DNA from: Schistocephalus solidus | Lineage: Eukaryota; Platyhelminthes; Cestoda; Diphyllobothriidea; Diphyllobothriidae | NCBI GenBank assembly: GCA_017591395.1 | Contig: WEDG01002036.1 | Location: forward strand, 1 to 64,000 | DNA: 64,000 nt | Reading direction: 5' to 3' | Part shown: positions 1-12,469 of the stretch, one piece after another | Numbering within the stretch: position 1 is the first letter of the stretch | Layout: each line of letters starts with the position of its first letter | The notes under the pieces: generated by a model | What the model was told of the DNA's origin: nothing | Database searches by the model: none | What the model saw: only the letters and a program-made list of their open reading frames with translations | Made by a program: the position numbers and the translations under genes

Positions 1-15
1 ACAGTATAACGTCTT

Positions 16-20
<5 letters not shown>

Positions 21-80
<60 letters not shown>
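21..80. repeat. (TA)n microsatellite
   Basis: Sixty bases of TA repeats directly followed by a PLE terminal sequence in inverted orientation (81-195). Confidence 0.95.
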
Positions 81-84
<4 letters not shown>

Positions 85-585
85 GAAAGAAGGCTTGTCG
101 GAAAATCGTGATTTACTCGCAAATTTTCAAGCTGATTACACAAACCCGTCGTCAGACGAAATTAGAAGTCAGAGTTGGGATTGTCACGCTGTACAAACAT
201 TAGCAACCGCCACGTCGAACTGAATGCGCATTACGAAGGTTTGCGTTTACGGTCCACTGACTCGCGCTCACCTTAAAACAATAACTGCTTATCCGTTTAC
301 AGCCAAGTGTAACCTCACTGACTCTGTATCCCCCGTCACCTGACTTGCTATCAAAACTCTAACACCCCTCCCCTTACATGCAACAGCTATTGTAACACGA
401 TTCACGGCCCCCCAACCCCCCATGACGTCAGTCTTTTGACGTAACCTCTGTGTCCCTTAACCCTCCAGCGTGAGAATCCCAACTGTCACTTCTGATTTCG
501 TCTGACGACGGGTTGGTGTAACCAGCTTACAAATTCACGAGTATAACTCGATTTTCCGACGAGCCTTCTTTTTTCATTTGTGATC
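81..585 (+). mobile_element. PLE 3' end with inverted terminal module
   Basis: From about 195 the plus strand encodes the end of a PLE GIY-YIG ORF (LNAHYEGLRLR), then a 3' UTR ending gacgacgggttggtgtaacc at about 505-525. Positions 83-190 are the inverted complement of this terminal module (about 475-580). The same terminal module recurs at 1440-1560 (plus) and 1584-1700 (minus). Confidence 0.65.
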
Positions 586-1560
586 TCGGAATGCACACTT
601 CCTCTTCGATGCCAGAGACAAACACAGAACCTTGTTTCTAATGGAGAGAAAGTGCCACGGAAATGTTATTCCTTACCTTACATGCAAGCTGTTTCCGAAA
701 CAATCTTTTGACAATATAGTCACTTTGGCTTCTCTGTCGCCCACAAGCCTGCATCCCCATATGCGCAACCATATGCCGAGTAAAGGACCCCCTACCCAAA
801 GAACAATTAAGCAATGTCATTTACCGCATACCGTGCGCCAAATGCACTTCTGTTTACGTTGGCCATACAGGTCGACGTCTTGGGACTCGCATCAAAGAAC
901 ATAAGCTATCCATTCGCCGACGTGATCTCTTATCACTCGTGTTTGCACATTCACTTGAATGCGACCACCGCTTCAATTGGGACGGTACCAAATTGATCAC
1001 CATGGCCAACACCAAACAAGCTCGAGAATTCCTCAAATCTTGGCACTCTAGCACAAGTAGCATTAACCGCCACATCGATCTCGATGCTCATTACGAAGGG
1101 TTACGTGCACGACTTACTAACGAGCACCCACCCCCTAGCAACGACTGCTACTCCTTGCGGCATTGAAATCTCACTTTTCGCCACCCCCAACCCACACATG
1201 GTGAACTGCAATTAAACGTTCCGACACCAACCAGCGCAGTGACCCCTACATCCAACCTGTAGCCATGGTCAATAATCTAGTCGGCCGTAGTTACGCTCCG
1301 CCCACCTCACCCTCCAAAACAAGCAAATGTAATTGTTCTCTCCCCCCCTCCCCCGTCCAAAAACATTCTCCAATTTAGTGTCCACCAACCACCCCCTCAA
1401 ACCAGCTGTTTGTTTGTCACTATCTGTTCTGTCGCGCCAACTGATCTATTTCGGCCATCTCTGTTTCTCCTCTGTTCATTTCGTCTGACGAAGGGTTGGT
1501 GTCACCTACTTAAAAATTTACGAGTGCAACTCCATTTCCCGAAGAGCGTTTTTCTTTTTA
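586..1560 (+). mobile_element. PLE fragment: GIY-YIG endonuclease and 3' terminal module
   Basis: With frame changes the plus strand reads VYVGHTGRRLGTRIKEHKLS at about 856-915, then RRDLLSLVFAHSLEC and the C-terminal stretch SSTSSINRHIDLDAHYEGLR at 1051-1110. This is the YIG part of a Penelope-type GIY-YIG nuclease with its usual R-x-x-E-H. It ends in the terminal module at 1440-1555, next to a (TA)n run at 1562-1584. Decayed. Confidence 0.75.
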
Positions 1561-1583
1561 ACATATATATATATATATATATA

Positions 1584-2885
1584 TGAAGAAAGAAGGTTCG
1601 TCGGAAAATCGAGGTTTACTCGTGAATTTTCAAGCTGGTTACACCAGCCCGTCGTCAGACGAAATGAGAAGTAAGAGTTGGGATTGTCACGCTGGAGGTT
1701 TAGGGCCGAGAGGTTACATCGACAGACTGACGCCATGGGGGGTTTGGGGGCCGTGAATCCTGTTACGATGGCTGTCGCATGTAAGGGGAGGGGTGCTAGA
1801 GTTATGATAGCAAGTCAAGTGGCGGGAGATGCAGAGTCAGCGAGGATACACTTGGCTGGGCACGTGCATTCTCGTGCAAACCCGTTTGCCGGTTTAGCCA
1901 AAATAATTGGATCGACCACCATGGCAGTCTATTCGGTAAATAACGCTGGATTTTTCGTTGACGGGGATTGGTTCTTTAGGTTGCATGAGTTGTCGGCGAA
2001 TTGTAGCTTCCGGTTTGTGAGCCACGCCAATCCCAAATTTGCTCACTTGTCTAGCAAATTCTTCGGATGCGTCAGCTTTGTAAGGTACTGCTCACCAGCA
2101 CTTCGGTTTCGGCTGCCCCTTCGGATTTATTCTTTTGGCTTCTCGCCTGCATTTCTCAACAAAACTCTCAGGATATCCATTGACCGTGAAGAATTTCCTC
2201 AGAAACTGGACCTCGGCCTTCTTGTCGGCTGGTTCAGTGCAATGGGTTTCTACTCGACAATACAGTGTTCTCACGCAGTTTCGTTTGTGCGAGAGGGGAT
2301 GGTTGCTAAGAGAACTCAGAATGCGAGAGGTATTTGTCGCCTTCCTGTAAACCGTCGTTTTGAGTTTTCCATCGCCCTTTCTGCATACCAGCACGTCGAG
2401 GAACGCCAACTGACAGTCTTTTTCTTCCTCCATCGTGAAATGGATGTCAAGGAAGATCCAGTTTAGATTCTTCGTGAAATCCTCAATCTTGTGCCGACTG
2501 ATAATGACAAATGTGTCATCAATATGCCGTACACACAATCATTGTCGATATTGGTCGTAAGCCAGTACTTCCAGGCTCTTCTATATTGTCTCTTCAGTCA
2601 GGCCGGACAAAGGTGACCCCATCGGCGTATATTTGACCTGCTCGTACAGGGTTCCATTGAAGGGGAAGAATGTGTTCAAGTAGTGTTTCAGGAGGTCGAC
2701 AAGGTGCCTTATTTTGAGCTTCGTGTCCGCCTCGTTATATTTTTGCACACACTTATCATATTTTCCGATGTTCCACGCGTTCTCCACCAATTTTGGACTT
2801 TTAGTTTACAATTTAGGGTTCGTCTGATTACACGCCCCTTACCCCCAATTTTCATTTCAGCAGCCAGGAAGAAGCGGCTTGAATG
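1584..2885 (-). mobile_element. PLE fragment: reverse transcriptase and part of the endonuclease
   Basis: Read on the minus strand from 2800: VKYTPMGSPLSGL (RT motif), RHIDDTFVIIS at about 2525 (the YxDD box with His in place of Tyr), CQLAFLDVLV, RKATNTSRILSSLSNHP, then the linker FGIGVAHKPEATIRRQLM and VIYRIDCHGG at the start of the GIY-YIG domain. Frame changes separate these blocks. The element's 3' terminal module is at 1584-1700. The 5' part is missing. Confidence 0.8.
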
Positions 2886-3059
2886 AATGTCCCGTCAAGC
2901 ATCGCAGCTTTTCGTGCCGTTGGATCAACTGGCAGACTATCAAGATATTTATTGATTTTTGTTTGGAATTGAATTTATATAAACAGATTTTTCCTTCTAA
3001 ATATTGTTCTTAATGAGAACCTGGTTTACGGCCTCAGGTGACTGCGCGGTTCAGCGTTC

Positions 3060-4720
3060 TCATGCGACTGGCACTACATCACATACATAAACCCACCGAC
3101 CGCTGTCAGACCATGAGCTTCGCAAATAGAACAGATACGGTCCAGCACTAGAATAGATGCAAACTTGACTTTGCAGAGCAGATTAGCCGCATACTCTAGT
3201 TCTTGACATTTTTAACCGACGAGGCCGACAAAGAGACCGGGTAAACAGTCTCGGAGGCTAAAAAGACACGAAAGGCGAAGGCTAAGACATCTGTTTTGAA
3301 AAGAGATGCAATCGCCGATACAAGAGCTTTGTGTGCTTTTACAGTCAGTGACAACTCGCACGGAATGTTATCCGAAATTCTGATAGGATATACTACTTAA
3401 GTGGGTTTGAGCAACCAATGCTTGTGGGATTGCCCTCCGCCGCCCCCTCCATAACCCCTAACGAACTTAAGTGATAGGTAGGCGTGTAATAGGGGAACGG
3501 TGTAACTGGGGTACGGTAGTTTAAAGGAAGGTAAAGGGCGGTAAGCCATTGGAACTTTATATCGTATTTCAATTGAGCTGATCTTAGAGCACTAAATTAG
3601 ACTATATTGCACAACTACCTACAGGCCTAGCTAACCCTTACTCTAGCCAATAAGTTCGTCATAGTATGCATTCGGTGGCAGTCCGTTGACTGGTGTGGGA
3701 AATCAGTCCAGTTGCTGATGAATTCCTCTGCGCGTACTACATACATCACCTAGCCCCACCATACACAAACACCAGGAATTCACACAGCAGAAGGTTGACC
3801 GGTTCACATATCCTATGCATGAGCACCAGAGGTCAGATTAAGAAGGAAAATTGCAGTCTGACTCTCAGACAATCAGTCAGCCACTCCTCACAACACATAT
3901 TGGACTGACTGCGACGTCTCAGTGCTACTGGTTGAAATCACAAAAATAAAATAGGCACGATGGCTTGGGTCCCTGCTCAGCCGTCAGGGGCCTCTGTGCC
4001 ACACATTCCATCACACCCCAACTTGCCACAGCCTACACCTGACTGGGATATGCATATTTAATTGTGGGTATGGCACAGATCCCGCATGCAACTGAGATGA
4101 AAGTAGCATGAATGCGTTTATGGTGAGACTGTGTGGGATTTATGGCAGAGGTATGTGAAGGCGCATGTGACCTATTAGGCCCATGCGATGAATGAATGTC
4201 CGTGGGCCGTGTTACCCGTAAAGGCGGATGCGGTGGATGCATACCGGAGCCCCAGGCGCTGGTTCACCATTCTCAGGGCAATGGATTTGCAATTGTCCGA
4301 CTATTCCTATGCTTGAGGTGAAGGTGCGGTCCTAGTGAGGATAGCATGGGTCGGGAGATGCTCAGTCGTCGCTGGTGGGACTGCTGTTGCTGTTGGCGCC
4401 GATGAGAGGATTGAGGATCGTCGCGTTGATTCGTGTACACGATTTGTTATGGGTATCGGCATTGCGGCGGGTACAGCTGACTTGAATGCTCTTGTGACCA
4501 AATTGGTCCATGAGGTGAGAGAATGCGTTAGGGCAGTGAGGACATTGGAGGCTGTGGTCTCTGTTTTGTGTTGTTATTCCAGGCACTGATTTGCCAGTCT
4601 CTGTGCAATTGATACGCAAGCGACCGCCCAGGCAGATTCGTGCACAGAATGTGCGTTGGCAACGTCAGAATTTTGGCCGGCCTTGGGACGTTGGATGCGT
4701 GTAGCCAAATAGGCCTGAAA
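3060..4720. repeat. Left arm of a 1.7-kb inverted repeat
   Basis: Reverse-complementary to about 14100-15810. Both arms contain the C2H2-finger end of a non-LTR ORF followed by about 1.2 kb of shared non-coding sequence, including the same reading MCMSTRGQIKKENCSLTL-type stretch (3830-3890 here; 15005-15065 in the other arm). Best explained as two insertions of the same retroelement 3' end in opposite orientation. Confidence 0.75.
4240..4720 (-). mobile_element. Non-LTR retrotransposon 3' end with C2H2 finger
   Basis: The minus strand encodes ITTQNRDHSLQCPHCPNAFS, then a His-rich continuation ending in CTRRNADTHNKSCTRIN. The CPHC...H...H spacing is a C2H2-like finger, typical of the RT-distal end of this flatworm LINE family. 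The matching copy is at 14080-14400 on the plus strand. Confidence 0.7.
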
Positions 4721-4764
4721 CGGAAGGCCAATAAACAGCATGTTCCAGTGATCGCCTCTTCCAC

Positions 4765-5901
4765 TTACTGGAACTCGCCTTTGGGTACTCGCCTTTTGGA
4801 ACTCGCCTTTTGGTAACTCTCCAAGCCATGGCTTTTAGTGCACAGTGGTAGTTTTAAGCGTTTCATATTTTTATAGTGCGGAAAATGCAGAGAACCAATG
4901 ACCTCAGTCTCCCCACCACCAGAATCAGGCCATCGTCTGAGCCGGTCAGTTGTCTGATGCAGGAGTGGGTGCAGTAGCTGACAGAGCCGGTTTACTCGTC
5001 TTCGCGCTACAGCACGACTTAGCCACCTTAAAGCACACACCAGGAAGGGAGTCGGAAGGCACAAGGAAGAGGAGCGGGTCGTTTGAAGGGGTGACCGTAG
5101 ACAGCCTTGATCGCAGCAAACATGTTCTTCCATCTGTTGCGATACGCGTACTCCGGATCTCCTCGGCCTTGGGAGCCATTCAGGCGTCCTACATTTCCCA
5201 CAGTCTGCCTTACAAAAGCAGCCCTCTTCGGTAGAAGGTTGCCTTGGTTGTGTCAATAGGGTGGTCAATGTAGGCTTTATGCAGCTGGTTCTTCTTAATG
5301 AGGAGATTGCTGATGGCTGCGTCGTCGTCATCGAGCCAGCTCTGGTGCTGACCACGTGCGCGGCTGAGGTCATCCAGGGTGGTGGACTGGACCTGTCCCT
5401 CAGTTGACACCATCGGTTTTTCACGGAAGCGTTCTCGTCGGTGACTGAGAGGTTGGTTAGCCCGTGAGTCAGTTCGTTGCTGAATTGGAAAAGGTAAGCA
5501 GGAACATTCACAAAAACAATATTCAACTTACCTTTTGGTCGCGTACCTAGAGGTTTCCTGTGATGTCCCAGACTAAGCTTCATCTTGGAAAGGACAAGGC
5601 GATTATCGGTCACTCCGTCGGCACCTGGGATTGCCTTTGTCACCAGCACATCCGGCAGGTCTTGCCTCCCGATGATGATAAAATCCAGCAGGTGTCCGTG
5701 CCTCGACCGAGGGTGAATCCGGGTCACATTCTCCTGCATCGGAAGGCATCGAGACCATGGTGCCCAGCTGGCCTCTCCATGTGGTATTGTCTGTGCTGAC
5801 TCGGGCGTTGAAGTCACCAAGTAGGTCGCAAAGATGCCTTGTATGGCCTCCCAGCAGAACACACACACTTCACACTTCCCGCTATCCAAATCGTTGCACA
5901 C
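4765..5901 (-). mobile_element. Non-LTR retrotransposon: endonuclease end and linker
   Basis: The minus strand, over several frames, gives LLGDFNARVSTDN (endonuclease-exonuclease-phosphatase core), RSRHGHLLDFIIIGRQDLPD, then TDNRLVLSKMKLSLGHHRKP (conserved D-x-R-L catalytic end), the linker with NRWCQLRD and LIKKNQLHKAYIDHP, then at 4765-4985 a non-coding module shared with 33440-33720. No RT remains. Several frameshifts, so not functional. Confidence 0.75.
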
Positions 5902-6209
5902 CGTGTCGTGAAACCGACGTTATCCACTAAAGTCTATGTTTTCTCAAAAGATCATGGACAATACCACTATCCAATATGTTGGCCACAAACTTTCAGTATT
6001 GTTAAAGATGCAAACTGCTTTGACAGGCCTACGTGGTACCTCAGAACCTAATCAATTTGAGGGTATGGATGCCTTCTATGACCGCCTAAACAGGAAATGA
6101 AAAGGGCAGTTCGATCACGTTTTTTCGTGCCATTCACGTGAGATAATGGCGTGTACGTGCGCGTGCGGTGTCGCAAATACGACTAAAGAACGGCAACCGA
6201 TGAAATGTC

Positions 6210-6330
6210 TGATTGCGTAACTGAACTAACCAATAAGGTGTCAGCTACAGTTATCCCCAAGGTGTGATTGCGTAACTGAACTAACCAATAAGGTGTCAGC
6301 TACAGTTACCTCCATAAATAGCTATTTACG
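6210..6330 (+). promoter_or_regulatory. Promoter-like block with duplicated CCAAT segment
   Basis: A segment of about 53 bp (gattgcgtaactgaactaac, then caataaggtgtcagctacagtta) occurs twice in tandem at about 6212-6262 and 6266-6312; each copy contains aaCCAATaagg. It is followed by cATAAATAgc at about 6314-6323. This looks like an LTR- or Pol II-type promoter, but no ORF downstream could be tied to it. Confidence 0.35.
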
Positions 6331-6885
6331 TATATTTTGCTACTAGAGACGGCCAGTTGTCTATTCTTCGAGTTCAAGTCTAATTAGCTGGTACTCAGAT
6401 AACTGACTGATTTCGTCAGCGAACCAGGCAGAAAAAAACCTCTGCATATCGGCAGTGATGCCTTTGAGGACATACGTAGCCGTGGTTGCCCCATGTTATG
6501 TTGACCACGGGACAGACTTTCCTTCCATGTATGGTCTTGCAAAGTTTAATGGACGTTTATTTCGTCCGCAAATATCGCGTAATGCATGTGCTTAAAAAAT
6601 GCATGTGAATTCGCACTCTAGGTAACCATCAAATGACAGGAACGATTCGCAGTAGAAATAGGCAGATTTAAGGTCATCTGGTGAGTCTTCGCAAAGGAGA
6701 TCGGAGTTGCGACTAGGACAGCCCAGTATGCATTACGATAATAGGAGGTGGGAACTCACGATAAGTGAAGCTGAGATATAGTAAACAAACCGGTCGAAGA
6801 GACATGAGTTCATATCTGACCTTTCAGCAGGGTACAGGGCTTAAATTGAAGAAAACACGGTTCCAGATTCTTAAATCAAAATTCG

Positions 6886-6958
6886 GGGGCTTGGTTGGGA
6901 TTTGAACCCGGGACCACTCGCACCATCAGGTAGAATCATACCCCTAGACCACCAGGTC
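6886..6958 (-). pseudogene. Pseudo-tRNA-Pro, copy 1
   Basis: Minus strand TGGTCTAGGGGTATGATTC (A box) and CCCGGGTTCAAATCCC (B box) match eukaryotic tRNA-Pro almost exactly. The anticodon stem (CTACC against GCGAG) and the acceptor stem do not pair well, and the loop gives ATG rather than a Pro anticodon, so I call it a pseudogene or SINE head. Confidence 0.65.
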
Positions 6959-7037
6959 GACAGTCCGAAGTCTAAATATTAATCATTCACGCTTAAATTG
7001 AAGAAAACACGGTTCCAGATTCTTAAATCAAAATTCG

Positions 7038-7110
7038 GGGGCTTGGTTGGGATTTGAACCCGGGATCACTCGCACCATCAGGTAGAATCATACCCCTAGA
7101 CCACCAGGTC
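7038..7110 (-). pseudogene. Pseudo-tRNA-Pro, copy 2
   Basis: Same sequence as copy 1, except for a single change just after the B box on the minus strand reading; both share the defective anticodon stem. Confidence 0.65.
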
Positions 7111-7179
7111 GACAGTCCGAAGTCTAAATATTAATCATTCACGCAGCTGAATAGTGCCACGATCGTGTCGTCTTGCCAG

Positions 7180-7700
7180 GGGCAACGCGCGCCTTCTTGC
7201 AGAGCCTCACACCGCGCCCCGCGTCACGCGAACCGTGCGCGGGGGTTCACTTTGCTGCGTCCATCTGGCGACATCGGGTGGGCAGCCAGCCCATCAGCGA
7301 CAGTACTACAAATAACGGGTGGTCGCTTATCTTGAAGTCTCCCGCGTGGCTGCAGACAAAGCCTCATTTTGGAGGTGACGAGGCGATGACCCGTCCATCC
7401 GTAGGCACCGGGGGTTGCCTGTGCCACAAGCGCGTCCTGTTTGTCTCACCTCCGGACAAGGGCATAATCCAAGACGTGCCAATGTCTCGACCGGTAATGC
7501 ATCCAGGTCGCCGCCTGCCGCATTGGGAGTCAGAAGAAGTTGTTGGTAACGATCAGTCGGTGCTCTGTGCAGGTTCGTAGGAGGAGATGAAAATTGTCAT
7601 TGAAGCCGGCGAGACAATTGGGGCCCAGCACTCCTCTCGACGTGGCATAATCTGTCCCGACGCAGGCGTTAAGGTCTCCAAGGACGTATCTGGCATTTCC
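7180..7700 (-). mobile_element. Non-LTR retrotransposon endonuclease fragment
   Basis: The minus strand gives RSRHWHVLDYALVRRRDKQD, then ALVAQATPGAYGWTGHRLVT and SKMRLCLQPRGRLQDKRP, the same endonuclease end as at 5560-5850 but from a different copy of the family. Truncated on both sides. Confidence 0.7.
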
Positions 7701-7739
7701 TACTTCTGATCACTTCTTTATCAGATTACGACCAAATAG

Positions 7740-8900
7740 ATTTAAAAAAGTTTACCCCGTTGCCAGTTAGACTGTCACACGTCATCGCCGGCCATTAAAT
7801 TGCCTGTATGTCCTTCCTGGTAGCTTTTACGTAGTTGCTGTTTCAAATTACCTATGGGTCCTCGTCGGTGTCGAAAAATGATGCCAGAAGACATGAAACA
7901 TGAATTTTCTGTTTGGGGTGTTGGACTGTGTTGTCAGGTTGATCAATTTGTACTAAAAAACACACAATATAGGCATAACCAGATGCTTGCTAGTATTCGG
8001 GAAAGAAGACAGTTTCCAAGTGCGCATACTGGACTGCAATGCTTAAACTTCTTCCTTATACACTCCGAATAAATTACTACTTGATATATAAGTAACGGTA
8101 AAATCTTAGAGGAAATACCCTGCTTTGCAAATACCTTTTCTATTAATTGCAGTGGGACATGGAAATTGGAAACCGAAAAAATGATTAGATAGTTGAACTT
8201 CTGTTTACTCCCGTGTCCTAAGGCAACTTGACTTAATATAAGCGTAACCCGAGTTACGGAGTAGAAGGTCCTGATGATAATATTTCTTGGATCGGGGAAA
8301 TCTGCCATGGTGGAAAGAGTCGAGGCAAACGACATAAACAATTAACTCGTAAGGTTCAGAATGCATAAGGAAACTGGGCCGAAATCAGAGCATATTAAGG
8401 GCTATCCTTGGCTAATTTGCGTATTGACAGACAGGCTTTTACATGATGTTTACGATATACTTGTATAATTGCCATTCAATCAAGACTCAGAATTGAATAC
8501 GAGAAAGCGTCAAGAATAATTCAATTACACGATTTGAACAAGTACGTTTTTCGCTTAGTTTTTCGGTGTCACATTCAAACTATGCTTCACTATAACAAAA
8601 TTATTAGCAGTCACGCATTTGTCGTAGGTAATACGATTAGGGTTAACTCATTATCAGTGTTAATGATTGGCATAAGTACGCTTCATCGATTTGGTCGATG
8701 AGTTCAGAAATTGAACGGAGAGTTCGGTATCATGCACTCCCCCTAAGACTAATTACCGATTTTAGCGAGTAACGATGATCGATACTGTGATCCCATGTTG
8801 AGGACAAGTTGACATAAGCCAAAAAACGGGTTGCCACATAACGGATTTAGCCGACAATGCCGCTTATTATATGGCCACTGAATTAACCTAGATTTTAATT
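7740..8900. other. No gene recognised
   Basis: AT-rich sequence with short ORFs only; no domain, RNA gene or repeat family recognised. Confidence 0.5.
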
Positions 8901-9840
8901 CCAATTTGAAATTCTGGGAACTGAACGTTGTTTTTTGCGATACTGTCAGGTTGTTTTATGCCGACGGGTGTGCTAGAGAAGGCAAAGTCGGTTTCTGGAG
9001 AAACTGTGTTATTATAGACCGGAGTGGGTCACGAGCTCATACTCTCCCTTATTTATACGAGCTCTGGGCGTTTTCAAACGTTCCTGTTAATGGCATGGCA
9101 ATAGCGGAGAGCATTCTGGGACCATCTGGCCTACAACGTGCCACGTTCTCACGTTGGACTCACCTCCCGGAAACTTCTCGAAAGTTTGGGCTGCACACGT
9201 GAGCCATGGCTTCACGCGCACTCGGTGCAGCGGCACACGCTAATTGGTTTCCCACGCGTCTTTCCCAGCCGGCTTGGGCTGCTTCGGCGTGCGTCGTCAC
9301 GTGCTCTTTTCGCTTTGGGGAGGGCGGCGGGTCGCGAGCCCATTGCGGTTCCCGTCTCTGTAACACAGGTGATGCTCTCAGTCGTTATCACGAGGTGGAA
9401 AGTGCGGCATGGAGGCGTAGAGGCCTCGAGGCAAGTGAATTTGAAATTGACTTGTTGATATTAGAGTCCATTTTCCACATAAAAAACAAGGTAGCAACTG
9501 TTGAACGGTTGGCAAAAGATGGGCCTGGAAGATCATTGTATCTATTGGTGCACTGTGGGCAGGAGGACCATTATCCAGGTGGCTGGCGAATAACAGAGAT
9601 GTTTACTTTCACAAGAAATTGGTCATCATTGAACTTAAATGCGTAATCGGGTACAGTTGGGTGAGCCGTGTGTACAGAGCTTGAGACTTTGCCCCTCGCT
9701 GCTGATGCACATTCAGTCATCCGTGTCCATCGTAACCACCCGGGTTCCCCGAAGTATTTTTTTGACCACAGCTGCACCAGAGTCAGTAAATGAATCCAAA
9801 CGTTTAGTGAAAAAGCAAGGATCCTTTCGGCCTCATTAGA
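8901..9840 (+). other. GC-richer stretch with an unrecognised 146-codon ORF
   Basis: An ORF at 9206-9646 starts MASRALGAAAHANWF and ends in RNWSSLNLNA. It has no motif I recognise, no signal peptide and no splice context linking it to anything. The stretch 9020-9420 is GC-richer than its flanks, which may mark an old repeat. I do not assign a function. Confidence 0.25.
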
Positions 9841-12380
9841 TGGTGTCTAGTGCCTGCCTCGTTCTGTTTTTATTAGGATGAACAGAAATGGAGTCAAGGC
9901 ACCGTCTAAGAGGAAGGAAAGGAGTAACTGTACACGGTATAGCAGACCATAGAATTCATGTAGCAACTCATGCAGCCAATCAGCTTGTACTGCAGAATCG
10001 AGCATGTATGGTGGCTTGGCTCTCGCGTGCGGCTCCATCAATAGTCAGTCGAACATTCGAGATTTGTCCACAACGGGATTGTCCCGCAGGAAACGACCTA
10101 TCGACGACTGAAACGTGAAAGACTTGAAATTTTCTCTAAATCTCTCTACAATTTGTGCCTGATAACCCAGAATGTTCTAGAAAATTCAGCACTGCAAACA
10201 AACTGGCATATTTTTTAATAAGAGAAAACTCCTGTTTTCGCAGGCTGAGAATAGCATGTTTGTTCCCCGTATCAGCTCTCGGGCTCGAACAGTTGGGCTC
10301 GAACAGTCTCCAACCACAAATTCAATTGGCCTGAGAAAGTAACTTGCAGCTTTAAGTGCGATCTGCAGGTACGGGATCAATCGCAAAATTTGAGAGTGAT
10401 ACGGTTTGGCCTTTCATCCCATCTTTGCATACCTCACTTGGCTAAGTTGCGTGGGTAGTCACTCAATTTGAACATCCGTCAAAGAAACTCTAATTTAGCA
10501 GATTTTTTTGGCCCACTCACGTACACTTCAACATTTTGAAGGGGAATGCTGTCGAAACTCCACACTTTCGTTGTACGTGTCCCTTTTTCGAACACTGTAG
10601 GTTGTATATCCTCACAGTCTTCACGGAAGACGACAAAGTCACATGAGGTCTATAGGTTGTTTTCTCCTCCATTCTGAATTTAATGTCCGGTATGACAATA
10701 AGTATACCAGTAGTTTTATTGACAGGTAGAGTGGCCCGGTATTGCAGCAGTGGAAGCCTAGGGTTTGCTGATGCAGGTTGATAGGTCGGAAACCAGAATT
10801 TGTTACAAAACCTCCCCGATTAACTTTTAATTTCAGGTCTTGCGAATGCTATTCAAAAGAGCGTCAAGCTGCTGTCGTTTGATCTGCAAGCTCTGTGAAC
10901 GTCGGAAAACCCAGAACAATGGCCGATAGACGTTCCAGACGGCTAGTCTTTTGATCTTATAAGTTGATGTATGGTGCTTGTCACTTGCTTTATGATCTTG
11001 CCCCAAGACTTATGGTCACCCATCAAACAATGCCTCGATTGCATTCCCGCGGGAGAATCCAACAGCCAGGTCAGAAGAATATTAGTGTATAGAAGTATGC
11101 TAATAGCATATTATAAAGTTCAGCAAGGAACGTACGAGTACGTAGAATGTCTGACTGCAATCGGACTAATCAGATAGCGTCCTTCTGTATGCAGCATGGT
11201 GATCGGCCTTCCAACTCATCTGACCGGTTTGGTAGACCTCCAATCCTATCAGTAGCTTGTGGAATATCACAATGTGCATGACATGCGAGTGGATCGCTAG
11301 TGCGCATTGAATCGGTTATTGCGGCTCCTCTTGATACATTTGTCAGTCATCAACCGCAAAACCAACGGGGCTTGAGATGGCGGCTGACAGTACTCGCAAG
11401 AATTTGAACCCGTTATGTTGCGGCAATTCATCCCGTTCTTATATGCACAGGTCGAAGAAAGTTTGTAAGTAGCAATTCGTTCTCAGCATCGGCTGCAGTT
11501 AGGCAGCCATCCGGACTGCAGATCATCTCACCTGGCCGTTGGATATCCGCTGTGCAGGTGCGCTTACCAGAGAGGAATGAGAGGCTGAACTGCGTTCCCA
11601 AAGGTCGATAACACAAAGTTTTCCTAAATCAGAGAAGGCAACTTTGAACTACGCTTTTCGACTCATCCGCCTGCTTTCTGGTATGTGAACTCCAGGTTTT
11701 ATCTTACCTTGTTGAATTTTCGAGGAGCCAGCTTGTAGTAAATCCTTCAGAAGAAACCTATACAGCCTCGGTACGAAATTTTGAGGTGAAGTCTATCAGC
11801 TTCTGTGGAATAAATACGTAAATTTCCCAAGCTGTGAACAGGCAGTTTGTAGTACGTAATTAATTACTATATTGTCAGCACAAATACTAGGTAAAAGGCC
11901 CAGACAGGCGTGTTTCGCCAATTTTGAGACAAAGCGTTAGAATTTGGAGAGCCTGGTCACGTCCGAGATGAATCACTTTACATGCGATACTCGCGATTCC
12001 AATATCTGGGAGAAGAGCAGTTAGCCAGAAAGTGACATCAAATAAAGTTCGGTGAAAATATTTTACTGCTTCATTTTTTTGGTCATGTATTGATGATTTC
12101 TCCGCGTGTTCTGAAATCCAGCAGGAGTGACAACACTTGGTATCGGATGAGTTCCTTCTTCGTTTGACTGAGTTCTGATGTCACAGCTAGTTATTTTGAA
12201 AAGAGTGTCATCAAATTAGTGCAGGTAACCTCTGTGTTCAGCTCTTATTCAGACCTTCCGATATTTATTGGCTTCGAATGACGTTTTACCGAAAGCAGTG
12301 TACTCCAGCCATGCAACTCACACCGCCCTATGAGTATGAGCTAGTAAGGTCGCATACCGATTTAGGACTTTTCCTCAGGT
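9841..12380. other. No gene recognised
   Basis: Low coding potential on both strands; only short ORFs, no recognisable domain, no clear repeat family. Confidence 0.5.
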
Positions 12381-12469
12381 TCATATGCCCGTGACTTTAG
12401 CTACTGCGGCCTTGATGATGCAACAACAAGGTATTGAGACTTCAGCAGCAGGACCTTTAATTGCATCGA

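Larger units (their letters stand above)
6839..7142. repeat. 152-bp tandem duplication carrying a pseudo-tRNA
   Basis: The unit beginning gcttaaattgaagaaaacac occurs at 6839 and again at 6991, with one clear mismatch (gggaccact against gggatcact). Each unit holds one tRNA-Pro-like sequence on the minus strand. Confidence 0.85.

Noticed and set aside
1678..2466. 262-codon plus-strand ORF
   Set aside because: It is the antisense of a PLE whose RT and GIY-YIG linker motifs are readable on the minus strand; the plus reading has no motif.
4765..5901. 378-codon ORF as an intact host protein
   Set aside because: Endonuclease motifs of a LINE are spread over several frames in this segment; the long ORF is a mixture of in-frame and shifted pieces.
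9206..9646. 146-codon ORF as a host gene
   Set aside because: No recognisable domain, no splice context, odd GC content compared with flanks. Kept only as an unassigned stretch.
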